From positions 1 through 19,797 of the forward strand of contig CAIRBL010000008.1 in NCBI GenBank assembly GCA_903876815.1: a stretch of 19,797 nucleotides of DNA. Direction: 5' to 3'. Origin of the DNA: an uncultured bacterium. Its GTDB lineage: Bacteria; Patescibacteriota; Patescibacteriia; UBA1558; GWA2-36-10. Within the stretch, counting starts at the first letter, position 1, and each line of letters starts with the position of its first letter. Shown here piece after piece: positions 7,628-14,784 of the stretch. The notes below the pieces were generated by a model that had not been told where the DNA came from, did not search any database, and worked only from the letters and a program-made list of their open reading frames with translations. Both the position numbers and the translations under genes were made by a program.

Positions 7628-9125
7628 AGAAAAAAGAGATTATTATCTATACCGTATTTTAGAAATTATCCCAGGTTTTTTGACTTGGGGCACTTTATTA
7701 TTTGCTATTGGCATTTCTATTTTTAATCCCTTGCTAGGTATTTATATTGCTATTGCTTTTGACTTGTATTGGATTTTACGTGTGACTTACTTAATGTTGT
7801 TTTTGATTATTTCTTGGTTCAGATATCGCAAAACCATCAAAACAGAGTGGTGGCCATATTTACAAAAAAATTATAATAACTGGCAAGAATATACTCACTT
7901 AATTTTCTTACCAACTGCAGGGGAGCCATTTGAAGTTGTAGATGAAACATTTAAAAACCTCTCACATATTAACTATGACCCAAAAAAAATGATCATAGTT
8001 TTAGCTGGTGAAGAAGGATTTAAAGACCAATTTCAAGTCATTGCTGATAAAATCGTGTCCAAATATGAAAATATATTCCAAAAAATTCTAGTTACAATTC
8101 ATCCGCTTGGTTTACCAGGAGAATTAAGAGGTAAGGGATCAAATACTTATCATGCTGGTCATGAAACTAAAAAATATGTTGACGCTAATAATTTTGATTA
8201 TAAAAAAATTATTGTCTCTACTTTTGACATAGACACTGTGACCCATCCAGATTATTTTGCCTATCTAACACATAAATTTTTATCCCACAAAGATCCTTAC
8301 CACACTAGCTTCCAACCTTTAGCTTTTTATCATAATAATATTTGGGAATCAGACCCAATCACAAGAGTAGTAGCTAATTCTACAACCTTTTGGTTATTAA
8401 CAGACCTTGCTCGTCCTGATAGACTTTTTACTTTTTCTTCTCACAGCATGAGCTGGCAAGCTTTGGTTGATGTTGGTTTTTGGACAAACAATATAGTCAG
8501 TGAAGATTCACGTATATTTTTACAATGCTTTATCAAATACGATGGCAACTATCGCACCGAGCCAATGTACGTTCCTGTTTCGATGAATACTGTTTATATT
8601 GGTAATTTTTGGCGAGGCTTAAAAAATCAATACAAACAAATGCGTCGTTGGGCTTGGGGAGTAGAGCATTTCCCTTACATGGTTTGGAATTTCTCCAAAA
8701 ATAAAAAAATCCCTTTTGCCAAAAAATTGATTTACATTTGGAACCAAACAGAAGGCGTATATTCTTGGGCAACAGCTCCTTTGATTATTCTTATCTTGGG
8801 TCAGTTACCGCTATTTGTGGCTGAACTAAATAACACTAACTCTGTTTTAACACAAAACGCACCTTTGGTTTTGCAAACGCTCATGACATCTGGTATGACT
8901 GGCTTATTTTTGATCGCTATCATGAGTGTCGTTGTTTTGCCTCCAATCCCAGAAAAAAATAAACATAAACATTTCAAAATTGTCTATTATTCCCTCATGC
9001 TTTTACAATGGGCCATTTTCCCAATCACCATGATTGTCTTTGGTTCCATTCCGGCCGTTGATGCACAAACTAGACTAATGCTTGGTAAATACATGGGCTT
9101 TTTCATTACTGAAAAAAAACGTTAA
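7620..9125 (+). CDS. Membrane GT2-family glycosyltransferase, cellulose-synthase-like
   Basis: A 501-residue integral membrane glycosyltransferase. Two N-terminal transmembrane segments (about 18-40 and 42-67) precede a GT-A domain, and about three more hydrophobic segments follow residue 380. Processive-GT2 style motifs are present in order: LPTAGEP (97-103), FDID (202-205, the metal-binding DxD), SEDSR (294-298, in the place of the catalytic TED) and QMRRW (340-344, the Q-x-x-R-W acceptor/product motif). It therefore probably polymerises or transfers a sugar on the cytoplasmic side of the membrane. The substrate cannot be read from sequence. It overlaps pyrD by eight bases, so it shares that transcript, and ends just before a bidirectional terminator. 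The functional link to pyrD is unclear. Confidence 0.85.
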   Translation: MNKEKRDYYLYRILEIIPGFLTWGTLLFAIGISIFNPLLGIYIAIAFDLYWILRVTYLMLFLIISWFRYRKTIKTEWWPYLQKNYNNWQEYTHLIFLPTAGEPFEVVDETFKNLSHINYDPKKMIIVLAGEEGFKDQFQVIADKIVSKYENIFQKILVTIHPLGLPGELRGKGSNTYHAGHETKKYVDANNFDYKKIIVSTFDIDTVTHPDYFAYLTHKFLSHKDPYHTSFQPLAFYHNNIWESDPITRVVANSTTFWLLTDLARPDRLFTFSSHSMSWQALVDVGFWTNNIVSEDSRIFLQCFIKYDGNYRTEPMYVPVSMNTVYIGNFWRGLKNQYKQMRRWAWGVEHFPYMVWNFSKNKKIPFAKKLIYIWNQTEGVYSWATAPLIILILGQLPLFVAELNNTNSVLTQNAPLVLQTLMTSGMTGLFLIAIMSVVVLPPIPEKNKHKHFKIVYYSLMLLQWAIFPITMIVFGSIPAVDAQTRLMLGKYMGFFITEKKR

Positions 9126-9141
9126 AAAAATAAATTCCTTC

Positions 9142-9172
9142 AAAAAACACCGTCTTAAAGATGGTGTTTTTT
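9142..9172. terminator. Bidirectional intrinsic terminator between GT2 gene and fmt
   Basis: AAAAAACACC (9142-9151) pairs with GGTGTTTTTT (9163-9172), and the inner bases extend the stem by about four pairs including one G-T wobble. The flanking A-run and T-run let it work in both directions, serving the convergent GT2 gene and the def-fmt operon. Confidence 0.85.
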
Positions 9173-9186
9173 GACTTGCTCAATAA

Positions 9187-10089
9187 TTATAATTTATTTT
9201 GATAACCTCTTAAAAATTCAGTGCAAGACATAGATTTTTTATTAGCTGGCTGCAGTTGTAATATTTCTAAAGCCTCAGTTGCAGTACCGATAAACAATTT
9301 ATCTTGTTCAATTTTTATTTCACCTGGATTTAACTTAATTTTACTGATTTTAACTTTTTCAATTTTTACTTCAATATTTTTTAAAGTTGTCACGCTTTTT
9401 GGCCAAACTACAAAAGCTCTGACTTGATTTGCAATTTTTTCTGCCGTATTTTGCCAATTGATAGTGCCAGCTTCTTTTTTAATAAGCTTACAAATAGTAG
9501 CCTGCTCATCATCTTGAGCTATAGCTTGAAGTTCTCCATTTAAATAAAGGCTGATATTTTTAAACAATAACTGGCCACCAATTTCACTCAATTTAGCACT
9601 CAAACTAACATAATCATCTTCAAGGCTTATTTTGGTCTCTATTTGCCCCAAAATTGGCCCATGGTCCATTTTGGCATCCACTTGCATCAAAGATACCGCA
9701 GTAGACTCAAAACCTTCTAATAAGGCCGTTTGGATAGGAGAAGGACCTCTTAAAATCGGTAATTTTGAAGGATGAATATTGAGAGCTGGTAGTTCGGATA
9801 AATCCAAAATTTCTTGAGGAATAATCTTGCCATAAGCCACAATCACAAAAGTAGCAGGCAAAAACTGTTTTATTTCATTTACAAAAACTTCGTCTAAACT
9901 ATCACTCTGTAAAACAAAAATATTATGCTCACTAGCATATTTTTTGATAGGTGAAATATTTATTTTTTGACCACGTCCAGATGGTTTATCACTTTGAGTG
10001 ACAACAGCCTTGACTAAATCTAGCTTTACTAAAGCATCAAGACTTGCTAAAGAAAATTCTGGCGTGCCCCAAAAAATTACTTTTTTCAT
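9187..10089 (-). CDS. fmt: Methionyl-tRNA formyltransferase
   Basis: Formylates the initiator Met-tRNA using 10-formyl-tetrahydrofolate. It is 300 residues, close to the usual 310-315. The N-terminal Rossmann-type domain starts KVIFWGTPEFS. The catalytic set is present: Asn104 and His106 in NIHPSKLPILRG and Asp142 in the MDHGPIL loop, matching the N-H-D triad of the formyltransferase fold. SDKPSGRGQK is the expected substrate-recognition loop. A smaller C-terminal tRNA-binding domain follows from about residue 205. It lies two bases downstream of def on the same strand, the classic pair that adds and later removes the formyl group. The ATG at 10089 has no Shine-Dalgarno, so it probably depends on coupling to def. 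Confidence 0.95.
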   Translation of the reverse strand: MKKVIFWGTPEFSLASLDALVKLDLVKAVVTQSDKPSGRGQKINISPIKKYASEHNIFVLQSDSLDEVFVNEIKQFLPATFVIVAYGKIIPQEILDLSELPALNIHPSKLPILRGPSPIQTALLEGFESTAVSLMQVDAKMDHGPILGQIETKISLEDDYVSLSAKLSEIGGQLLFKNISLYLNGELQAIAQDDEQATICKLIKKEAGTINWQNTAEKIANQVRAFVVWPKSVTTLKNIEVKIEKVKISKIKLNPGEIKIEQDKLFIGTATEALEILQLQPANKKSMSCTEFLRGYQNKL

Positions 10090-10091
10090 AT

Positions 10092-10580
10092 TTATATTTT
10101 AGCTTTAAGTGCCTCCAACAAATCTTGACCTTCGGTAATTTTTTCTGCTCGATCAATAAATAAAACTCCATTAAGATGATCAATTTCATGTTGCAAAACT
10201 ACGGCTGTAAAATCTTTGATTTTCACTTTGTGCAACTTGCCATCTAAATCTTGATACTTTAAATGAATTTTTTTGGAGCGTTTTACTAAGCCAAATATTT
10301 TAGGAAAAGACAAGCAACCTTCTTCGTTTACAACTTTTTCACGAGAAAAAAAGGTAATTTCCGGATTCACATAAGCCGTAAAACTTTTATTATCTTCATC
10401 ACCTAAAACAACTAATTTTTGAGAAATAGAAACTTGCGGTGCAGCAAGACCGATACCGTTATCTTCATACATAATCTTTGACATTTCGACTGCTAAATCT
10501 CGTAATTCTTGATTAAATTCTGTAATTTCTTTAGCTGTTTGTCTTAAGATTGGCTGTGGATAAGTAGCTATTTTTAACAT
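10092..10580 (-). CDS. def: Peptide deformylase
   Basis: Metalloenzyme removing the formyl group from nascent proteins. It is 162 residues, typical length. All three family motifs are intact: GIGLAAPQ (42-49), EGCLS (87-91, Cys89 binds metal) and HEIDH (131-135, two His ligands and catalytic Glu132). It is the first gene of the def-fmt operon, and the stop is two bases before the fmt start. The promoter boxes lie so close to the ATG that the message should begin at or within a base or two of the start codon, so translation is probably leaderless. No upstream in-frame start fits better. Confidence 0.95.
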   Translation of the reverse strand: MLKIATYPQPILRQTAKEITEFNQELRDLAVEMSKIMYEDNGIGLAAPQVSISQKLVVLGDEDNKSFTAYVNPEITFFSREKVVNEEGCLSFPKIFGLVKRSKKIHLKYQDLDGKLHKVKIKDFTAVVLQHEIDHLNGVLFIDRAEKITEGQDLLEALKAKI

Positions 10581-10587
10581 AAATTAT

Positions 10588-10616
10588 AGTATAATACTTT
10601 TGAAGCTTTTTGTCAA
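10588..10616 (-). promoter_or_regulatory. Promoter of def-fmt, predicted leaderless
   Basis: Read on the minus strand: TTGACA (10616-10611, perfect -35), 17-base spacer, TATACT (10593-10588, 5/6). Only seven bases separate the -10 box from the def ATG, placing the expected start of transcription at about 10581 or 10580. Confidence 0.75.
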
Positions 10617-10630
10617 CCCATTTGACTTCC

Positions 10631-10650
10631 TGCCTGCCGGTAGGCAGGCA
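10631..10650. repeat. GC-rich palindrome in the def/10758 divergent gap
   Basis: TGCCTGCCGGTAGGCAGGCA: an eight-base perfect inverted repeat with a GGTA loop. It is almost purely G/C in an AT-rich gap. It lies upstream of both divergent promoters and has no T-run, so it is not a terminator. I have the impression that similar CCTGCC-type palindromes occur in CPR intergenic DNA, but this is recall that I could not test here. Confidence 0.7.
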
Positions 10651-10692
10651 TTTAGGATTTTATAAATAACTATTTACTTTATTTATAGAGCA

Positions 10693-10721
10693 TTTAAATA
10701 AATAGTCTTATCTGCTATAAT
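10693..10721 (+). promoter_or_regulatory. Extended -10 promoter of the 94-residue gene
   Basis: TGC followed by TATAAT (10713-10721) is a perfect extended -10 element. The -35 region at 17-base spacing is weak (TTTAAA, 10693-10698). The predicted start near 10728 leaves about 30 untranslated bases. Confidence 0.6.
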
Positions 10722-10757
10722 TCTAGCATATTTAATAAAATTGCAGAATAATAAAAC

Positions 10758-11042
10758 ATGGCAGAACAAACAGGCTTTCAGACTTTAGGGGATATTTTTA
10801 AAAATAAGCAGGTAAACAAAATAAAGCCGCCAGCTTATCAATGGCAAGATTTTGCTTTACAAGTAATAAAAGATTTGCGCATTCCAGCTTTTAAAAGAAA
10901 TTCTGTTTTTAAAATTTGCAAAGAAAAACCTCGTGCTTTCGTAGAAACTTGTGTAGCTGACACTAAAGAGCTCTGCAAAAGCGGGGAGATGTGGAAATAT
11001 TTTTTTAAAGTAGTAGCTGACAAATCAAAAACAGACCACTAA
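10758..11042 (+). CDS. Small protein of unknown function (94 aa)
   Basis: I do not recognise a named family. The 94-residue product is basic, with no signal peptide and no transmembrane segment, so it is probably cytoplasmic. It appears to have a disordered Lys-rich N-terminus (1-25) and a compact helical part (about 26-88) containing YQWQDFALQVIKDL, KRNSVFKICKEKPRAFVETC and TKELCKSGEMWKYFFKV. Three cysteines (CKEKP, ETC, ELC) lie within about 20 residues. The gene stands alone: own extended -10 promoter, no Shine-Dalgarno, and a terminator whose left arm overlaps the last codons and whose loop contains the stop codon. Aromatic and basic residues could suit nucleic-acid or protein binding, but that is a guess. 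Its independent expression signals and coherent composition argue that it is a real gene. Confidence 0.7.
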   Translation: MAEQTGFQTLGDIFKNKQVNKIKPPAYQWQDFALQVIKDLRIPAFKRNSVFKICKEKPRAFVETCVADTKELCKSGEMWKYFFKVVADKSKTDH

Positions 11043-11054
11043 GGATCTGTTTTT
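11027..11054. terminator. Bidirectional terminator overlapping a stop codon
   Basis: AAAAACAGACC (11027-11037) pairs with GGATCTGTTTTT (11043-11054) with one bulged A. The loop holds the TAA stop of the upstream + strand gene. A-run and T-run flanks allow termination of the convergent minus-strand pair as well. Confidence 0.8.
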
Positions 11055-11065
11055 GTACTAAAATT

Positions 11066-11857
11066 TTATCTTAGTTTAAAATTTTCCACCAAATAACCAA
11101 TGCCAAATGGTGCTTGATAGCTCAAACGATCTGGTCGGTAATTTAAATTATGAATTGCGCCCAATAAAATGAGTAGGGGATAAAAACCATCAATAGCGCC
11201 AACCTCGGTCACAAAATCTTTATCAAAGTCTAAAATTTCTTGAATTTTATTTTCATTCAAATAGTTCATTAAATTTTGATCAAACTCTTGAGCACGTGGT
11301 GAATAGCCAGCAGGAGAATCTTGGTGTAGCTTATGAGACAGATCACCAGCTGCCACAATGGCTACTCTTTTATCAACACGATTAGCCATCTCTTTCAAGT
11401 GACGTCCAAAAGCAAAATGAGCCTGATTGTCCAATGAGCTATAGCTAACTGGTACTATTTTGACTACTGGTAAGTGTTGAGCTAAATAATACAAAGGTAC
11501 TCCCGCACTATAATCCAATAAATCGTGAGAGGTCAAAATAATCGGCATTTTTGTTTCTACTGCCTCTTTAATCTGATAACCAAAAGCAATGTCATTAGGC
11601 ATTTTAATTTTTGTTACCAAATCACCAAATTTTTTAAAGTCGATATTGATATCTGGTTGTTGATTGATGGAAAAGGCTGCTGACAAAATTTCTGCATGTC
11701 TAGCAATCAAAATAATAGTATCAGGCTTAGCTGCATAAATATCTTGTTCCAATTTTTTGTAAGCTTCAATGGTATTTTCCAAATGAGCTAAATTCTGTTT
11801 GCCCACTTCAGGCATCAAAAGAGGCGAGTGTGGAACAAAACTAGCAAAAACTATCAT
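11066..11857 (-). CDS. LigB/MEMO-superfamily metalloprotein (extradiol dioxygenase-like)
   Basis: A 263-residue protein of the LigB-like class III extradiol dioxygenase superfamily, which includes MEMO and 'AmmeMemoRadiSam system protein B' relatives. The start FASFVPHSPLLMPEVG has the P-H-x-P motif (His10). His54 (ARHAE), His175 (GDLSH) and Glu218 (VTEVGAIDGF) fall where LigB has its metal ligands and catalytic base, so the site looks intact. The ring-opening substrate, if any, is unknown, and nothing around it suggests aromatic catabolism. It starts one base after the stop of the secreted lysozyme-like gene, so they are co-expressed. No AMMECR1 or radical SAM partner is in the window. The family call is fairly sure; the biochemical role is open. 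Confidence 0.8.
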   Translation of the reverse strand: MIVFASFVPHSPLLMPEVGKQNLAHLENTIEAYKKLEQDIYAAKPDTIILIARHAEILSAAFSINQQPDINIDFKKFGDLVTKIKMPNDIAFGYQIKEAVETKMPIILTSHDLLDYSAGVPLYYLAQHLPVVKIVPVSYSSLDNQAHFAFGRHLKEMANRVDKRVAIVAAGDLSHKLHQDSPAGYSPRAQEFDQNLMNYLNENKIQEILDFDKDFVTEVGAIDGFYPLLILLGAIHNLNYRPDRLSYQAPFGIGYLVENFKLR

Positions 11858-11858
11858 A

Positions 11859-13298
11859 TTATAAAATTATTGGTTCCCCAACTGCATGTAATTTTAAAAT
11901 TCTTTCACTAACTTTTTTAATGTTGGCCCAATTATAACCCAAACCTTCAAAAGTCGCTTCATTTTGAATCCAGCGTCTTTTTCCATTAGCAATCACATAA
12001 ACTTGATTACTAGTTGGACTCAAAATCAAAGTACCATCAGTTAATTTAACTGGCGTGGCTTTTTCTAGAGCATCCAACTGTTTAGTCGTAGCTGTAACTA
12101 TTTTTAAATCTGGATAATTCAATGTTATTAATTCTGGTTCAACTATCGGATATTTTTTACCGTCTTTAGCATAATAAACTCCACCAGTTGACTTATCTTT
12201 TAATAGTTGTCCAACTGGCACCGTAGCCACATCAGTGATCGGTGTACCATCGCTGATTTCATCTAAATCTGTTTGTGAAACCTCTGTGATTTCCTCTGGA
12301 TTAAAACCTAGACTTTTAAAAATACTGTCAGAGCTAATCAGGCGTTTTTCTAAACCATCTAACAAATATTTTTCACCATCTTCACTCATCAAAATAGAGT
12401 AGGCCGGATATTTAATGCTTGGGCCTAAAGTAAATTTTTCTAATTCAGAACTAGCCACGTTCAGAATTTTTTCTGGCTTATAGCGAGATACTAAAGCCGT
12501 GTTAGAAGCAAAGGCTTGTTTTTGATTGTCATGAATAAGATACACCGTCTCTGTGTCATCACCATCTTTAGCCCTCACCAAAGAACCTTCAGGAATCAAA
12601 CCAAGTACCACTGGTACAGAAGTTTCACCACCAAAGCCATATCTATCCCAAATGGTTTTAAATAAAGCGTTACCATGTAAATGTGGCGTGTAGTTGTACA
12701 TGCCGGCGGTTATATTGTTTTCTGGGGTAATCTCTTCACCCTCAATCACAAAAGTATCTCCAGTTTTATAATTTCTGGTTTCAATATTATCTATATAATC
12801 TCTAAATTGTAAGGCCGTAGCTCTAACTTGTTTACCAAAACCTTTCCAACGCGGATTACAACTTTGACCATCAAAACAATAATAGCCCATAGCAAAAGAA
12901 TATTGCCTCTCAGTGGGATCAGGATCTTCCACTAAACTCATTTCTTTTTGCAACATCGTAATCAAAAACTGAGGGTTAATTTTAGCCTCATAAGCAGCAT
13001 TATAAATCACCTCAGCCGCTGAACGTTGTTTAAAATCTTTTTCATCTTCAGCTACACCGACCATAGAATTTTTGAGTTCCAGTGGCCCTGGATTATAGCC
13101 TGTATAAAAATATGTTGCTAAAGTGCTATTTTTGGAACGTAAAAAATCTCTGATTTGTGTTTGTGTCATTGATTTATAGTTTTGCGCTTCTTCGTCAGAA
13201 ATAATATTTGAATAATTTATATTAGCAGCAAAGACTAGTTGGGGTAAAAGAGAGCAAAAAACAGCTAAAGTAATGATTTTTTGGCTTTTTTTCTTCAT
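11859..13298 (-). CDS. Secreted lysozyme-like wall hydrolase candidate with four C-terminal repeats
   Basis: A 479-residue exported protein. A signal peptide (1-24, KKK then hydrophobic, ending VFA|A) leads to residues about 25-220. These resemble lysozyme-superfamily glucosaminidase or transglycosylase domains: AKINPQFLITMLQKEMSLV places a Glu at the helix end where such enzymes keep the catalytic acid, followed by YSFAMGYYCFDGQSC and QVRATALQFRDYID. The final part is four tandem units of about 60 residues, each with the scheme (G/S)-x-L-(V/I)-x..., a V-Y-x-(V/A/I)-x-(D/N)-G-K-(K/R) strand pair, then F-x-x-L-(G/N)-(F/Y), I-x-x-V, and a closing G-x-P-I. These are probable wall- or surface-binding repeats. 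Enzymatic activity is inferred. It is first in a two-gene operon with the LigB-like gene. No Shine-Dalgarno is seen. Confidence 0.7.
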   Translation of the reverse strand: MKKKSQKIITLAVFCSLLPQLVFAANINYSNIISDEEAQNYKSMTQTQIRDFLRSKNSTLATYFYTGYNPGPLELKNSMVGVAEDEKDFKQRSAAEVIYNAAYEAKINPQFLITMLQKEMSLVEDPDPTERQYSFAMGYYCFDGQSCNPRWKGFGKQVRATALQFRDYIDNIETRNYKTGDTFVIEGEEITPENNITAGMYNYTPHLHGNALFKTIWDRYGFGGETSVPVVLGLIPEGSLVRAKDGDDTETVYLIHDNQKQAFASNTALVSRYKPEKILNVASSELEKFTLGPSIKYPAYSILMSEDGEKYLLDGLEKRLISSDSIFKSLGFNPEEITEVSQTDLDEISDGTPITDVATVPVGQLLKDKSTGGVYYAKDGKKYPIVEPELITLNYPDLKIVTATTKQLDALEKATPVKLTDGTLILSPTSNQVYVIANGKRRWIQNEATFEGLGYNWANIKKVSERILKLHAVGEPIIL

Positions 13299-13357
13299 AA
13301 AATCAAAAAATAGAATAAATTAATTATTAATCAGGAAAACCCTTGTTTTGTTTTCAT

Positions 13358-13363
13358 ATTATA
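13358..13363 (-). promoter_or_regulatory. Possible -10 box for the lysozyme-like gene
   Basis: Minus strand reads TATAAT, about 60 bases before the ATG at 13298. No good -35 box is seen at 16-18 bases, so this is weak support. Confidence 0.35.
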
Positions 13364-13422
13364 CAATATTTTTCCAAAAAAAGGAAATACAAAAGACACT
13401 GTTCAAAGCCCTTTGCTCAAAT

Positions 13423-13451
13423 TTGCTAAAAGTCTTATTTTTCGCTAAAAT
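13423..13451 (+). promoter_or_regulatory. Promoter of thpR-glycosyltransferase-gltX
   Basis: TTGCTA (13423-13428), 17-base spacer, TAAAAT (13446-13451, 5/6). The TTGCTAAAA / TCGCTAAAA pair, about 19 bases apart, is an imperfect direct repeat lying within these boxes. Confidence 0.5.
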
Positions 13452-13489
13452 CTTAATATCCGCCTACGGTGGAAAGCTATCATTAAGAT
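13450..13489. repeat. Nested inverted repeats upstream of thpR
   Basis: ATCTTAAT (13450-13457) and ATTAAGAT (13482-13489) are a perfect eight-base inverted repeat. They enclose a GC-rich hairpin, TCCGCCTACGGTGGA (13459-13473, six pairs including one G-T, TAC loop). It could be a 5' mRNA structure or a DNA-level element. The outer left arm overlaps the predicted -10 box. Confidence 0.65.
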
Positions 13490-13494
13490 ACAAT

Positions 13495-14058
13495 ATGGAA
13501 TACCAGAGACTTTTTATCAGTTTGGCAATTGACCCAGTTTTATTAAAAAAAATTAGTCGTGATTTGACCAGTTTGTCCTTACCTACTACTAGGCTCAAAT
13601 TTGTCAAACCAGAAAATATACATTTAACTATAAAATTTTTAGGTGACACACCGATTGATAGATTAGATCCAATCATCCAAGCTTTACAAAGTGCTTGCCA
13701 AGATTTTGGACCATTTGAATTAAATTTAGCCGAAACAAAAATTTTTCCAGAAAATGATCCACAGCAAGCACCTAGAGTTTTATCATTGGCTTTAAAAGCA
13801 GAAAAACAATTGCAAGCTCTATACAACAAAGTAGAGGAAGTTTTGTGGCAATCCGGTCTAGCCAATAAAGAAATGCGTAAATTTACACCTCATTTGACAT
13901 TAGCCAGAGCTTATCCAGGCATCAAGCGTGAAGATCTCAAAGACTTTCTAGCCTGGAAGCCACAAGGAGCGTTTTATATCGATCATTTAGATTTACAAGC
14001 TAGCGTACTAGCTAAAGGTGGACCACAATATACAGTATTAAATACTTTTGATTTATAA
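13495..14058 (+). CDS. thpR: RNA 2',3'-cyclic phosphodiesterase (2H phosphoesterase)
   Basis: A 187-residue cytoplasmic 2H-family enzyme that opens 2',3'-cyclic phosphates on RNA ends (family knowledge; historically called 2'-5' RNA ligase). Both H-x-T motifs are intact: HLTIKFLG (His43, Thr45) and HLTLARAYPG (His133, Thr135), separated by the usual distance. The start MEYQRLFISLAI at the ATG 13495 matches the family start. The frame stays open upstream to a TTG at 13348, but that stretch has no family similarity. It is the first gene of a tight operon: the glycosyltransferase starts one base after its stop. Link to gltX might be RNA repair or simply co-transcription. Confidence 0.9.
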   Translation: MEYQRLFISLAIDPVLLKKISRDLTSLSLPTTRLKFVKPENIHLTIKFLGDTPIDRLDPIIQALQSACQDFGPFELNLAETKIFPENDPQQAPRVLSLALKAEKQLQALYNKVEEVLWQSGLANKEMRKFTPHLTLARAYPGIKREDLKDFLAWKPQGAFYIDHLDLQASVLAKGGPQYTVLNTFDL

Positions 14059-14059
14059 T

Positions 14060-14782
14060 ATGCAAGAATTTAAAATTTTAGGAGTCAAAGTAAATTGCTT
14101 GCCTGAACACGTGGCTAAAGAATTGCTTTTTGATTTTCTACATTCAGCAGAGCAACATCACATCGCAACTGTTAATCCAGAATTTATCATTGAAGCGCAA
14201 ACTAATCAAAAATTTAAAAATATTTTAAACGAAACTAGCTTATCAACTATTGATGGTACCGGTATTGTCTGGGCCTTACAGCTAGATGGTCATAAAGTTT
14301 CCCTAAGTAATAGAATTACCGGTGTTCGCTTGACTCAAATGCTTATTCAAATAGCAGAAATTAAAGAATACAAAATTTTATTTTGCGTTAGGCCAGATGG
14401 CTTAACTAGTCCAGAAAAATTTTTTATTAACCTCAAAGAAAAACATCCCAAGCTAGAATTCCAAGTAACCGAAGAAAAAGAGGCTATTTTTAGAGCACAA
14501 ACTTGGCAACCTGATATTTTGATAGTTGGCTTAGGCGCACCAAGACAAGAAGAATGGATAGACGAAAACTTAAGCTCCATGCCTAGTGTCAAAATAGCTA
14601 TTGGGGTTGGTGGTGCTTTAGACTTTTTGGCTGGCACTATTAAAAGAGCGCCAAAAATATTTAGCAGCTTTGGCATAGAATGGCTATGGCGATTGATCAA
14701 GCAACCAAATCGCGCTAAAAGAATTTTCAAAGCTGTTGCTCTATTTCCCTTTTTAGTAATTAAAAATAAATTTATACAATAA
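14060..14782 (+). CDS. WecG/TagA/CpsF-family glycosyltransferase (GT26)
   Basis: A 240-residue membrane-associated transferase of the family that adds ManNAc-type sugars to undecaprenyl-linked acceptors in wall or surface polymer synthesis. Seen: TVNPEFIIEA with Thr37, IDGTGIVWALQ with Asp65 (as I recall, the positions implicated in TagA catalysis), RITGVRL, ILIVGLGAPRQEEWI, and IGVGGALDFLAG. The C-terminal basic/aromatic tail (EWLWRLIKQPNRAKRIFKAV and onward) is the membrane-targeting appendage typical of the family. I chose the ATG at 14060, one base after the thpR stop, over the TTG at 14048 that would overlap it. gltX begins two bases after the stop. The actual donor and acceptor cannot be read from sequence. 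Confidence 0.9.
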   Translation: MQEFKILGVKVNCLPEHVAKELLFDFLHSAEQHHIATVNPEFIIEAQTNQKFKNILNETSLSTIDGTGIVWALQLDGHKVSLSNRITGVRLTQMLIQIAEIKEYKILFCVRPDGLTSPEKFFINLKEKHPKLEFQVTEEKEAIFRAQTWQPDILIVGLGAPRQEEWIDENLSSMPSVKIAIGVGGALDFLAGTIKRAPKIFSSFGIEWLWRLIKQPNRAKRIFKAVALFPFLVIKNKFIQ

Positions 14783-14784
14783 AT

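Noticed and set aside
10669..10706. ACTATTTA / TAAATAGT inverted repeat near the 10758 promoter
   Set aside because: Eight-base arms made almost only of A and T in a very AT-rich gap are expected by chance.
11066..11857. A complete AmmeMemoRadiSam system
   Set aside because: Only the MEMO/LigB-like component is present. No AMMECR1 or radical SAM gene is in the window, so the system cannot be claimed.
13348..13494. N-terminal extension of thpR from a TTG at 13348
   Set aside because: The extra 49 residues have no family counterpart and would run through the predicted promoter and hairpin. MEYQRLFISLAI at 13495 is the family-like start.
14048..14059. TTG start for the WecG/TagA-like gene overlapping thpR
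   Set aside because: The ATG at 14060 gives the family-like start and places Thr37 and Asp65 at the expected positions.
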